Below are positions 1 through 9,400 of a DNA stretch of 14,047 nt, piece by piece (positions within the stretch are counted from its first letter, which is position 1; each line of letters starts with the position of its first letter). The stretch is from an uncultured Succinivibrio sp. GTDB taxonomy: Bacteria; Pseudomonadota; Gammaproteobacteria; Enterobacterales; Succinivibrionaceae. The DNA is taken from the NCBI GenBank assembly GCA_902772715.1, contig CACYBT010000028.1, positions 1 through 14,047 of the forward strand, in the 5' to 3' direction. Both the position numbers and the translations under genes were made by a program. The notes beneath the pieces are model-generated. The model did not search any database and was not told the origin of the DNA. It saw only the letters and a program-made list of their open reading frames with translations.

Positions 1-1
1 A

Positions 2-454
2 AAAAAATTAGGTTCACTATCTAAAATTGACTTTCTAGTTGTGGATGCAGGTACTCGTGAAAGCAGACTTGCAGAAGAGTTTTCTAAAGCAAGTTCCCTA
101 TCTGTTACCCTAATTACGCCAGAAAGCAATACCGTCATAAAATTAGAAGAGTGCAACCCCAGGGAAAATGAGTATTTTCTTCTCAACAAGTTCATGATGA
201 AAAGCATCGTCATGAATGATATCGAACTGCTTTTAAGAAAATCAAAGTTATCAGAAAGCATGTTCAAATACGTTGTTCAATACGATGAAAGCATGATGAG
301 AGCCTCCATGCAGATGATGCCGGTAACAAGATACCTGCCTATTGCCAGCGCCTCAAAATCCATTGAAAAACTGATGGTTGACATTATCCTCATCTGCAGG
401 CTGACAGATGAAAAGGCAGACGAACAGCGGGATAAAGCAGAAGATTATGAATAG
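2..454 (+). CDS. bcsQ: BcsQ, cellulose biosynthesis ParA/MinD-like ATPase (C-terminal part, 5' end outside window)
   Basis: The frame is open from base 2 to a TAG stop at 452-454. About 150 residues are visible; E. coli BcsQ has about 250, so the N-terminal part with the Walker A loop lies upstream. The visible part starts just before a Walker-B-like strand (DFLVVDAGTRES, comparable to WILIDLPRDAS in E. coli). It continues with the family pattern: a strand like LSVTLITPESNTVIKL, a strand-turn with FLLNKF (E. coli HILINDF), then YDESMMRA and VTRYLPIASA, matching HRDEAMAE and VGEYRSDALA. BcsQ is a cytosolic ATPase needed for cellulose export and polar localisation of the complex, and it binds BcsR in E. 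coli. Its stop overlaps the proposed bcsA start by 8 nt, which suggests translational coupling. A GTG at 41 could be called as a start, but the matching residues upstream of it show that it is internal. Confidence 0.9.
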   Translation, partial: KKLGSLSKIDFLVVDAGTRESRLAEEFSKASSLSVTLITPESNTVIKLEECNPRENEYFLLNKFMMKSIVMNDIELLLRKSKLSESMFKYVVQYDESMMRASMQMMPVTRYLPIASASKSIEKLMVDIILICRLTDEKADEQRDKAEDYE

Positions 455-3092
455 CATATTAAAGTTCTTTGCCAGCATCAAGGATCGTTATATTATTTGG
501 AGAATTCATGGTTCTTCGGTTGTCGCATGCCTGGTGAATCTCCTGTTTTTGTGTCTTGCCTATCTGTTCATTCCTCTTGAAACCAGTAGTTTTAACAAAA
601 TAAGAAATAATTTCTACTATTATTATCCCCAGATCAAAAAGGATAATCCGCGGGTGTTTGATCCGCTGCGTATTATTATTCAGACGCTGTTTCTGCTTTT
701 TATTCGCCAGTCTCCGCTTGATAAGACTAATATCTCGGTATTCTCAGCTGCAGTCATAAGGTTATTCAATAAATATGCCAAACAGCCTTTTGTACGCTTA
801 ACCGAAAAATATACCGATGCCATCTACGATAAGACTGTAAAGAAAAATGTTTTTATTTCAAGAAGAAGACGTAATCTTACAAGGGTATTGCTTTTTGCTT
901 CCTTTGTGACATCGGCTCTGGCGGTAACCCAGCCCTTTGACCTTACCTATCAGTTTATCTTTGTTATTCTGATGTGGCTGATTGCACTGCTGCTTAGAGC
1001 AGTGAATAATCGGGTAAGTTTAATGCTGATGATTTTTATCTCCATTATTATTGCCACACGATATATTTACTGGAGACTGTCGCAGACAGTAATTCTCATT
1101 ACCCCATTTACGGCATTTTGCTCTATTACTCTTTTTGTGGCTGAAATATATACCTATATAATCCTGCTTTTGTCATATTTTCAGGTCTCCTGGGTTTTGG
1201 ACAGAAAGCCTTATCCCCTGCCAAAAGATCTAAAGTTGTGGCCCACAGTTGATATTTTCATCCCCACATACAATGAATCCCTGGATGTGGTATCTCCATG
1301 TCTTTTAGCCTGCCTTGATCTTGACTGGCCAAAAGACAAACTGAAAATTTATCTTCTCGATGACGGCAGCCGCAGTGAGTTTGAGGAATACTGCCAAAAA
1401 ATAGGCATCAACTACATTAAAAGAAACGAACACAAACATGCCAAGGCTGGAAATATCAACAACGCGCTCAAGATTACACAGGGGGAGCTTATCGCCATTT
1501 TTGACTGTGACCATATTCCTACAAGAGCCTTTCTGCAGATGACCTGCGGCTGGATGGTGCATGACAAGAATATTGCTCTGGTGCAGACTCCTCACCATTT
1601 TTATTCAGAGGATCCTTTTGAAAAGAATCTCAAACTCAATGGCAGACTTCCTGCTGAAAATGCCCTGTTTCATGATTTTATTCAAAAAGGAAACGACACC
1701 TGGAACGCCACCATGTTCTGCGGCTCCTGTGCGGTAATCAGGAGAGCTCCTTTAGAAGAAATCGGCGGCATAGCAGTTGAAACCGTCACAGAAGATGCTC
1801 ACACCTCACTGAGGCTCAACCGCAGGGGATATTCGTCGGCCTTTATCAGTATGCCTCTGGCTGCAGGTCTTGCCACCGAATCGCTCGCCGATCACATCAA
1901 TCAGCGCATACGATGGGCACGAGGCATGATTCAGATCTTCAGAATCGACAATCCGCTTTTGGGAAAAGGGCTGACCATACCGCAAAGACTCTGCTTTACC
2001 AATGCCATGATTCATTTTCTGCACGGTCTGCCTCGCATCATCTTTCTGCTGGCGCCTCTGCCTTATCTGTTCTGTAATGTGTATGTCATCTTTGCCTCAG
2101 GACTGGCTATTCTGTCCTTTGTGCTGCCTTATATGTTCTATAGTACGCTCACCAATCAGATGATTCAGTACAACAAGAGATTCTACTTTTGGGGTGTAGT
2201 ATATGAAACCATTCTATCCTGGTATATCACGCTGCCTACACTTATTGCTCTGCTCTCACCTGAGCACGGCAAATTCAACGTAACCGCCAAAGGCGCATCC
2301 AATACCTCCACCTATTTTGACTGGACGGTCTCCAAACCCTATATTCTTCTTATCGTACTGAATATGGCCGGCTTTCTTTTTGGTCTGTACAATATTATTT
2401 TCAATCCGTATGCCGAAATATCCACCATTCTTATAAACCTAGGCTGGGTTAGCTATAATCTTCTTATCCTGGGAGCGGCTTCTGCTGTTGCTCTTGAAGC
2501 CAAACAGGTTCGCGCCTCACCACGAGTAAACTGTAACATGGAAGCGATGCTCGAGGCTGGAAACGGTTATTCCATAATGGTTAACATTATTGACTTTTCT
2601 AAAGAAGGTTTAGGTATTGCTCTGCCTACGCTTCATGAAAAAAACCAGCTGTTATCTGAGGTTTTTCATGAAGGTTCAAAAATCCATATAACCATAAGAA
2701 AGGAGGATCTGAACTACCGCTTTGCCGGCATCGTCAGATTTTCAGGACGTAACAAACTCGGGATCAAAGTAATTTTAAAGGATCTGAAAAGCAACATTGA
2801 ATATATTCGCTGTACCTTTGCCACTGCGGACAGATGGTCGCACAGCTATGACAACATAACTCCTGATTCTCTGATTCACGGAATACATACTCTTATCGTG
2901 CTAGGTCTTAGAGGTTACCTCAAAATGCTGGATAACACTCCGCATATAATCAGGGAATTTCTCTGGATCACGCTAAAAATTATGATTTTCTTCTTCAGTA
3001 TGCTGCCTCAGCCACTCGATGTGACAAGACCATTCAGGAAGAAAAAATCGGAACATAATGAAAAACAAAATCTTACGGTCAACGGAAGTTAA
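447..3092 (+). CDS. bcsA: BcsA, cellulose synthase catalytic subunit (UDP-forming), with PilZ domain
   Basis: Inner-membrane GT2 glycosyltransferase that polymerises UDP-glucose into beta-1,4-glucan and extrudes it. I take the ATG at 447 (881 aa; E. coli about 872) because MNSILKFF matches the E. coli N-terminus; the in-frame ATG at 408 would add 13 unaligned residues. Hydrophobic helices lie at about residues 24-43 and 73-87, in four segments between about 146 and 260, and in a C-terminal set between about 500 and 685. The catalytic motifs are complete: D305-D306 (LLDDGS), D353-C-D355, T-E-D450, and Q486-R-I-R-W490. The gating loop is F610-N-V-T-A-K-G616. The PilZ domain has R689-A-S-P-R693 and D716-F-S-K-E-G721, the RxxxR and DxSxxG c-di-GMP-binding motifs. 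The enzyme should be active and c-di-GMP dependent. It is followed 2 nt later by bcsB, its obligate partner. A basic tail (FRKKK) ends the protein. Confidence 0.97.
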   Translation: MNSILKFFASIKDRYIIWRIHGSSVVACLVNLLFLCLAYLFIPLETSSFNKIRNNFYYYYPQIKKDNPRVFDPLRIIIQTLFLLFIRQSPLDKTNISVFSAAVIRLFNKYAKQPFVRLTEKYTDAIYDKTVKKNVFISRRRRNLTRVLLFASFVTSALAVTQPFDLTYQFIFVILMWLIALLLRAVNNRVSLMLMIFISIIIATRYIYWRLSQTVILITPFTAFCSITLFVAEIYTYIILLLSYFQVSWVLDRKPYPLPKDLKLWPTVDIFIPTYNESLDVVSPCLLACLDLDWPKDKLKIYLLDDGSRSEFEEYCQKIGINYIKRNEHKHAKAGNINNALKITQGELIAIFDCDHIPTRAFLQMTCGWMVHDKNIALVQTPHHFYSEDPFEKNLKLNGRLPAENALFHDFIQKGNDTWNATMFCGSCAVIRRAPLEEIGGIAVETVTEDAHTSLRLNRRGYSSAFISMPLAAGLATESLADHINQRIRWARGMIQIFRIDNPLLGKGLTIPQRLCFTNAMIHFLHGLPRIIFLLAPLPYLFCNVYVIFASGLAILSFVLPYMFYSTLTNQMIQYNKRFYFWGVVYETILSWYITLPTLIALLSPEHGKFNVTAKGASNTSTYFDWTVSKPYILLIVLNMAGFLFGLYNIIFNPYAEISTILINLGWVSYNLLILGAASAVALEAKQVRASPRVNCNMEAMLEAGNGYSIMVNIIDFSKEGLGIALPTLHEKNQLLSEVFHEGSKIHITIRKEDLNYRFAGIVRFSGRNKLGIKVILKDLKSNIEYIRCTFATADRWSHSYDNITPDSLIHGIHTLIVLGLRGYLKMLDNTPHIIREFLWITLKIMIFFFSMLPQPLDVTRPFRKKKSEHNEKQNLTVNGS

Positions 3093-3094
3093 TC

Positions 3095-5401
3095 ATGCGT
3101 AAATTATCAAGTGCTCTGACATGCCTGTTTTGTTTGATGTCGGTCTTATCATTTTCTGTAAAAGCAGAAGATACTGTCAAGGCAGAGGCTACTCTTGTGG
3201 CCAGTGAGGTTGACAGCACGCCGCCTTTAAGTCGTGCTGAAAACATCACCACCACTTATATTCATTATCCTTTTGAAAAATTAGAGTGGGTCGATCCTTC
3301 AGGTTCCTTGGCACTAAGCGGCATCACCCCACGACGCAGTGTGCGTTTTACCGTAAAACGCAATGAAATCGTCACCAAATCGTATATGGAACTGTTCTAT
3401 ACCCCATCACCTTCTCTCATACCGGTAAGGTCTCAGTTAAACGTATACTTAAACGGTATTATGCAAAAAACCATTCCCATACATAAAGAGGACCTTGGCA
3501 AAAAGGTAAGTACTGAAGTGGCTTTAGATACGCATATTATCCGCGATGAAAACTTAATTGAGTTTGAATTTATCGGTCATTATACCGACTACTGTGAAAA
3601 TCCGGTTGATACCACTCTCTGGCTTAATATTTCCGCCCAGACCACGCTGCATTTAGGCAAACAGCTGCTGCACCTTGCCAATGATTTATCATCATTCCCA
3701 TTGCCTTTTATCAACACCTCAACGGGAGATAAAACCGTTTTAAGTCTCATCTTCCCGCAAGAGCCTGATCTTGAAACCATAAAAGCCGCCTCGATATTCA
3801 GTTCCTATGGCGGAACCATCAGTTCATGGCGCGGTGTTGACTATCCGGTCTTTCTTGACAAACTGCCAAGTGAAGGTAATGCGGTCGTTTTTATGACCAA
3901 CAGCAATCGGCCGGTATTTCTCAAGGACTATCCTAAAACCGATACTCCCGTGATTGAAATGGCTGATATTCCAGGAACACAGTCTGACAAAATGCTTATC
4001 ATCAATGCCCCTGACAGTCAGGGATTAGTTGTGGCCTGCCGCGCCCTGGCACAGGGAAATGTACTGTTCAATGGACCGCTAAGCCGGATCCTTGAATTTA
4101 AGGAAATTGAAAAACGCAAACCCTATGATGCGCCAAACTGGGCCGATACCTCCAAAAAGATTACTTTTGGCTCACTTACCAACTTTGAAGGACAGTTAAG
4201 TTCTCAGGGATTTGCCCCTGCTCCTATAGAGCTTGAGCTAAATCTTCCGCCAGATCTGTATTTTGTAAACGGCTCCAGAATTGCCATGGATCTCATCTAC
4301 AAATATACCAAACCAAGTAAATTAGGGCTGTCTCAGATGCGGCTTATCATCAACGAAAAGCTGATCCGTTCGTATCCATTAAATCCGGATGAGGAAACTG
4401 ATGAGATTTCAGAATACATTCCTCTTTTAGGAAACCTCAATATCTTCAACAGAACCAATGTTGATACCTCTTTTTTAAGAGCACAGAATCAGTTTCGCTT
4501 TGATTTTAAATATTCTTTGATGTTTACCTCCAAAATGAATGAGTGTAACACCATTGTTCCTATTCCTAACCGGGTTGAAATCGATCCTAATTCAAGTTTC
4601 GATTTTACCAACATCTATCATTTCACCAAAATGCCAAACCTTAATACATTCTGGCAGTCTGGATATCCATTCTCAATTTATGCCGATCTGCAAAGAACTG
4701 CGATAGTATTAAGTGAGCTAAATGAAACCTCAGAACTCAATACCCTCTTCAATACCCTGGCAAGAATTGGCTCTCAGTTAGGCTATCCTGCACTTAATCT
4801 TGAAATCATCGATGCCAGACATGAAGAGGCAATCAAGGCCGCAGGCGACAAGGATTTTCTCGTGATAGGCAGGATCCCTGATGTGCTTAGCAATAATGAA
4901 AACGCCGCCATTGTTTTGAACAAGACCGAACAGTCCATTAAGACTTCATTTAATGATTCCATGCCCAATCGCTTTACCGAAGAAAAGGCAGTGGCGGTAC
5001 AGAATATCAAACAGAGCAACTACACGGGAATAGGCGCCATTGTGTCTTACCGCTCCCCCCTGTCAGATGAGCGTACCCTTGTGGCTATCATCTCTGACAG
5101 TTCAGAAGGCATGAGCAATATTTCGCAGAATATAATAGTTAATCATTCGAGCATAATTGCCGCAGGCTCGGTCACGGTTATCGATCATAACCGCGCGAAA
5201 AATTATGATGTCGGTGATAGCTATTATATAGGCGATCTCCCTTGGTATCAGCGTATGTACTATATGCTGCTTGAAAGTCCATTCCTTTTGATGTTCTTAT
5301 GTCTGTTCAGTGCCCTCATCTTCTGTGTGCTGATGTATCGCACGCTGCGCCGCATTCAGAGAGCACGCTTAAGACTTCAGGCCCTAAGAAAGGAGCAGTA
5401 A
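3095..5401 (+). CDS. bcsB: BcsB, periplasmic cellulose synthase subunit
   Basis: 768 aa (E. coli about 779). An N-terminal signal peptide of about 24 residues ends in VKA before EDT. The periplasmic body shows BcsB landmarks: WVDPSGSLALSGI, YTPSPSLIPVRSQLNVYLNG in the first carbohydrate-binding-like domain, and GHYTDYCENPVDTTLW. A single C-terminal membrane helix spans about residues 728-748 (SPFLLMFLCLFSALIF), followed by a basic, probably amphipathic tail (RTLRRIQRARLRLQ). BcsB guides the emerging glucan through the periplasm, and its C-terminal helix is required for BcsA activity. The ATG at 3095 lies 2 nt after the bcsA stop and has GGAAG at 3084-3088 as ribosome-binding site. Nothing looks broken, and together with the intact BcsA this implies a working synthase core. 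Confidence 0.97.
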   Translation: MRKLSSALTCLFCLMSVLSFSVKAEDTVKAEATLVASEVDSTPPLSRAENITTTYIHYPFEKLEWVDPSGSLALSGITPRRSVRFTVKRNEIVTKSYMELFYTPSPSLIPVRSQLNVYLNGIMQKTIPIHKEDLGKKVSTEVALDTHIIRDENLIEFEFIGHYTDYCENPVDTTLWLNISAQTTLHLGKQLLHLANDLSSFPLPFINTSTGDKTVLSLIFPQEPDLETIKAASIFSSYGGTISSWRGVDYPVFLDKLPSEGNAVVFMTNSNRPVFLKDYPKTDTPVIEMADIPGTQSDKMLIINAPDSQGLVVACRALAQGNVLFNGPLSRILEFKEIEKRKPYDAPNWADTSKKITFGSLTNFEGQLSSQGFAPAPIELELNLPPDLYFVNGSRIAMDLIYKYTKPSKLGLSQMRLIINEKLIRSYPLNPDEETDEISEYIPLLGNLNIFNRTNVDTSFLRAQNQFRFDFKYSLMFTSKMNECNTIVPIPNRVEIDPNSSFDFTNIYHFTKMPNLNTFWQSGYPFSIYADLQRTAIVLSELNETSELNTLFNTLARIGSQLGYPALNLEIIDARHEEAIKAAGDKDFLVIGRIPDVLSNNENAAIVLNKTEQSIKTSFNDSMPNRFTEEKAVAVQNIKQSNYTGIGAIVSYRSPLSDERTLVAIISDSSEGMSNISQNIIVNHSSIIAAGSVTVIDHNRAKNYDVGDSYYIGDLPWYQRMYYMLLESPFLLMFLCLFSALIFCVLMYRTLRRIQRARLRLQALRKEQ
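5389..5395 (+). promoter_or_regulatory. Strong Shine-Dalgarno for bcsZ
   Basis: AAAGGAG inside the last codons of bcsB, 7 nt before the bcsZ ATG at 5403. It is the best ribosome-binding site in the window and fixes the bcsZ start, one base after the bcsB stop. Confidence 0.8.
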
Positions 5402-5402
5402 C

Positions 5403-6416
5403 ATGAAAAAAATCATCGGTGCCATTTCTGTATTTGCCGCACTTATCGTTCTTATGCTGCCAGCGGCTTTAGCAAAAGACTGGCCCTTGTATAACCAGTT
5501 TACCAGGATGCACATTCATGAAAATAAAGCCGATACCGCATCCGACGACATCATCACCAAAATTATGTTTATGACGCTGGTGCAGAACGATAAAGAGCTG
5601 TTTTATGCCTTAAAAGATCAGTTAATGCTGTGGGAGGATAACGGCGTCATCAAAAAAAGGCTGGACTTTGAAAAGACCGAAATTGCACTTATGACCGCCT
5701 ATCTGCTGTTAGAAGCCGATGTCAGGTGGTCTGATGACGATCTTAAAAAGGATGCCGAAACTATCATCCGTAATGTCGAGAAAAACCATCTCTATGCCTC
5801 ATCCGTGCTGGGCACGGTGCTGCTGCCTGCATCTTCAGGCTTTAGTACAGACCAAACCTTCACCATAAGACCCGGGGCGCTGCCGCCTTTTGTCTTAGAG
5901 AGAATAGGGCTAGAGCATAAGGCATTTCAAACCTATGCACGCAATACCTATCAGAGCGCCGTACGTGGAAGCGGAGACGGGTTTATTGCAGATTACATGA
6001 CTTTTGGCAATACCGGTGAATTCATCCTCACCACCAAGACCGAGGGCTCTGAGGATGCGGCAACATTTTACCTGTGGCTTGGCATTACTTCTACTGCCGA
6101 TCCTAATCGCAGGCTCTTGCTGCCGCTCTATGAAAACATGATTAAAGCCACCAGTTACGATCTGTTAAGTCCTGCGGTGGCCAATCTCTTTTTCCACACT
6201 ACCCAAGGCCACGGCTCCATTATATTTGATGCCTGCATGCTGCCGGTAGTGGAAGGCAAGGTGAAGGATTATCTTAGAACCAGACTGAAAAACCATGTCT
6301 TTGCGCACACTGAGATATCCGCACACCTTCTGTCACTGTTTGCTCTAGGACATGACGAAAGCAGATTTGCCTTCAACAAGGATGGCACCTTAAAAATAAC
6401 TGAAGATAAATACTGA
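5403..6416 (+). CDS. bcsZ: BcsZ-like GH8 family protein with a degenerate active site
   Basis: 337 aa (E. coli BcsZ 368). A signal peptide covers residues 1-24 (ALA before KDW), so the protein is periplasmic. Homology to the GH8 endoglucanase BcsZ shows along its length: DWPLYNQF near the N-terminus, MFMTLVQNDKELF (E. coli MFSALAANDRAAF), LLLEADVRW, LGTVLLPASSGF, ALPPF, EDAATFYLWLG, DACMLPVVEG and HDESRFAFNKDG. BcsZ normally trims beta-1,4-glucan during secretion. The signature around the catalytic Glu (SEGQSYG in E. coli, E55) is absent: the aligned residues are DDIITKI, so Asp49 stands where Glu55 should be. The position of D116 is Glu93 with no DGD, and D243 is kept as Asp218, but its Tyr and Arg neighbours are not. 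About 17 residues with cleft tryptophans are missing before residue 93. I infer little or no ordinary endoglucanase activity. The ORF is intact and well placed between bcsB and bcsC, so it is not a decayed gene. Confidence 0.88.
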   Translation: MKKIIGAISVFAALIVLMLPAALAKDWPLYNQFTRMHIHENKADTASDDIITKIMFMTLVQNDKELFYALKDQLMLWEDNGVIKKRLDFEKTEIALMTAYLLLEADVRWSDDDLKKDAETIIRNVEKNHLYASSVLGTVLLPASSGFSTDQTFTIRPGALPPFVLERIGLEHKAFQTYARNTYQSAVRGSGDGFIADYMTFGNTGEFILTTKTEGSEDAATFYLWLGITSTADPNRRLLLPLYENMIKATSYDLLSPAVANLFFHTTQGHGSIIFDACMLPVVEGKVKDYLRTRLKNHVFAHTEISAHLLSLFALGHDESRFAFNKDGTLKITEDKY

Positions 6417-6436
6417 GCCTATTGTTAAAAAACGTG

Positions 6437-6487
6437 CTCCTTGAGTAAATACTGCATATTGAAAAAACAGTAGATTACTCTCAAGAG
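6437..6487 (+). promoter_or_regulatory. Imperfect hairpin covering the bcsC ribosome-binding site
   Basis: The 76-nt gap between bcsZ and bcsC holds an imperfect inverted repeat. The 5' arm CTC-c-TTGAG-TAA (6437-6448), continuing to TACTG at 6450-6454, can pair with CAGTA at 6468-6472 and TTA-ct-CTCAA-GAG (6475-6487). The loop is about 13 nt and A-rich. The 3' arm includes AAGAG (6483-6487), the only plausible Shine-Dalgarno for the bcsC ATG at 6493. The hairpin could damp bcsC translation or mark a processing site. There is no T-run after it, so it is not a typical terminator. Pairing was judged by eye. Confidence 0.45.
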
Positions 6488-6492
6488 TTTAA

Positions 6493-9400
6493 ATGAAACG
6501 GTTTGTGAAAATTATGAGACTAGGTCATCTTTTACTTTTAGGACTTATTATCCCCCTTGGCATGCCTGCACATGGCAATTCCCTGTTGCCAGAACGCGAC
6601 TCGCCTTTATACCAGAAAAATTCACCGGTAAGTCTCAATGACAACTCCCAAAGACGTCATATTGAGGAAATGGAAAGAGAAGCCCAAAAGAACTCTGATG
6701 CCACACTAGAACTTGCCGCCTTAAACCGTCTTGCTTTAATTAGCGGCACCAACTCCCAAGAATACAGGATTGCACTTATAAGGCACAAACTAAAACTCGG
6801 AGGCAAGGACAGAAAAGAAGCAAAAGAGCTTATCGACAGGCTATGTGTGGCTCGGGCGGATGCCTTTGAATGTGTTCAGGGACAGGCGCTTTATGAAATA
6901 ACTTCTCAGGAAATGCGTCTTAAACTGCAAAGTTTTAGTATGTATGAAAAAAATCAGGATTATGAACACGCGGTGGAGGCCTTAGATGATATCTTTAAGG
7001 GCAGGCCACCTAAAGAGCATAATCTTGCCATGCGCTATTATGCCATGATGGGCAACATCGAAGGTCGGGAAGAAGAGGCACTGTCAGGACTTGAAACCAT
7101 CTACAGCGAAGAACCTGAGAATTCACCGCTTCAACTTCGGATTAAGTCAGTTATGGCCTCTTTGAGTGTAAGTTATGAAGCCACCAAGGCATTTGCCCTC
7201 ATGGCCACTAAAGGGAAAAGAAAGGAAGGCATTGAAAAATTAACGCGGCTTATAAAGGACCATCCTCAACACGACGATATTGAATACTATAAAAGACGGC
7301 TTAAGGAAAGTTTGTTTTACGAAAAACTTGCCATGGCTGAGACCTACTATAAACAAGGGAAAATTAGTCAGGCTATCAAAACCTACAATGAAGCCTCACA
7401 GATGTTTGCAGACTCGCCTTATGCCGACACCGCACTGGCCAATATATATGCTCAAAGGGGAGATGAGAAAAACTTTAAAATCTACAGTGCAAGAGCGCTT
7501 TTAAGGCTGACTCATGAGAGTCCTGCCGAAAAAAGACGCATCAGCATGAGTCTCAAATCACTTAACGCCGACTTGCTTAAGTCAAGAGCCCAAAAGCATG
7601 AGGCAAAATACGAGTACGCAAGGGCCATAGCCCTAAGAGAGCAGGCCTTAAGGCTGTATAACGCCGAGGCCTGGGACTATTATGCGCTATCTTCTGATTA
7701 TATTAGTACAGGAGACCATCACAAGGCTCTTTTGGTTTTTGAAAAGCTGCCTAAAAAACTGCTTTATTCTAAGGATTTTCTCTATCCTTACGCCCTCATT
7801 CTTGATAAAACAGGCAATGAAGAGTCCGCCCTGTCCTTGCTGAAATTACATCAGCATAAAGACCCAAGGCTTAAGGAAATGTATGAAAGATTAAGGCTTG
7901 CAAAACTAAGACAATCTGTAAATGAACTTTTGGACAGCGGTAATAATCAGGAGGCCATGAAGGCTGCCAAGGAACTGCCTAAAAAGGATGCCTCCATTAT
8001 TTTTGCCAGAATTAGTGAAGAGCAGAAAGACTATGTTAAGGCCGATGCCTTCTATGATGAAGCCGTACGCCTCAACCCCGAGGATAAGGGACTGCTCCTC
8101 GATTATGCCTTTAACAGAATAAGACTTTTGGATTATGAGACTGCCAAAAGCACGGCTCGTGCCATGTCGCAGGATCTTGAAAGCCTAAGTCTTAATGAAA
8201 AAATGTCTCTTATTGCTGTATATGAAGCGCTTGAGGACTATGAAAATGCCCGAAAAATCAATGCGGCTGTCATAGAAGAACTGTCTTCAAACAACGCCAT
8301 AAGCCCATCTCCAGACGGCAGCGCCTCAAGCAATCGGCAACTGGCCCGTCTCTACCGCAATGCCGGAAGATTTAATCATTTAAGCCACAATGACGGCCCT
8401 GACAATTTGGAAAACTACAAAAAAGCCCTCGCCCTTCTCAACAACAGAGCAACTCCGTACGAGAATGATGCCATTTTTACCCATGATCTTTTGACTCCGG
8501 ATGACGTCAATGAAGACTGGCTGAAGTCCTCAACCAGATCTCTTGCTCATGAAAACTATGAAAGGAATAATATCATTTTCACGGATGGCATCGGCTATAT
8601 TAGAGATCCCGGGCATCCTGGCTATTCCAACAATACGATTGTGATGAATATTGCCAATATCGCGTTTCCACTCTTTGCCGGACGTGCCCAGCTGCAGGCC
8701 GATACCATTGACTATAATGCCGGCACGCTTAAACCCTACGGGCGCTATAAAAATACCTTCGGCACCTGCAGAGTACATCCTGATGGCTGTTCACAATCCT
8801 CACAGGAGAGCACTTTTACCAATCTTGCCTTTGCCTACGATGAGGGGCCATTTCACATCGATCTGGGGAACGGTCCGGATATAGACGCCAGCGGCTTTAA
8901 TAATCAGGCCTTAGTCGGCGGGATAAGTTATAAATTCAGTCTGGGTAACTTCTCGCTCACCCCGGAATTTCATCGCCGCTCCAAAGACAATTCGCTGCTG
9001 GCCTACAAAGGGCAGACAGATCCCATAAGCGGCATAAGATGGGGCGCAGTCAAAAAAACCGGATTTACCCTGTCGGGAAGTTACTATATCAACGATGACA
9101 GCGGTCTGTGGGCATTCATAACTGCCAATGAACTTACAGGAAGAGCGGTTGAAAAAAACCGTGAACTCCAGTTTATGACCGGATACTATTACCATGTAAT
9201 CAATCGTCCCAATGAGCGGCTGACACTATCCCCGGCTGTCATGTTATGGGGATTTAACAAGGATCTTAGCGGCTATACCGTAAGTCAGGGCGGTTATTAT
9301 TCACCTCAGAATTATGCCTCGCTCTCTCTCACGCTTTCATATAAATACCGCACTGAATACTATTCACTGCTGGCCGAAGTATCAGGCGCTCTAAGTCACT

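Noticed and set aside
408..446. An upstream in-frame ATG for bcsA at 408, giving 13 extra residues.
   Set aside because: The added residues have no counterpart in E. coli BcsA and would overlap bcsQ by 47 nt. The ATG at 447 matches the family N-terminus.
1305..2024. Minus-strand open frames opposite bcsA (97 and 72 codons), and similar ones opposite bcsB, bcsC, bcsE and bcsG1.
   Set aside because: All lie antisense to well-supported conserved genes, and their translations show no recognisable domain.
6417..6492. A rho-independent terminator after bcsZ.
   Set aside because: The hairpin is AT-rich and imperfect and lacks a downstream T-run; bcsC follows at once in the same operon.
7280..7504. 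Short plus-strand open frames inside bcsC (also 8651-8884) and inside bcsE (10964-11164).
   Set aside because: They are out-of-frame shadows of genes with clear homology, and their translations are low-complexity or arbitrary.
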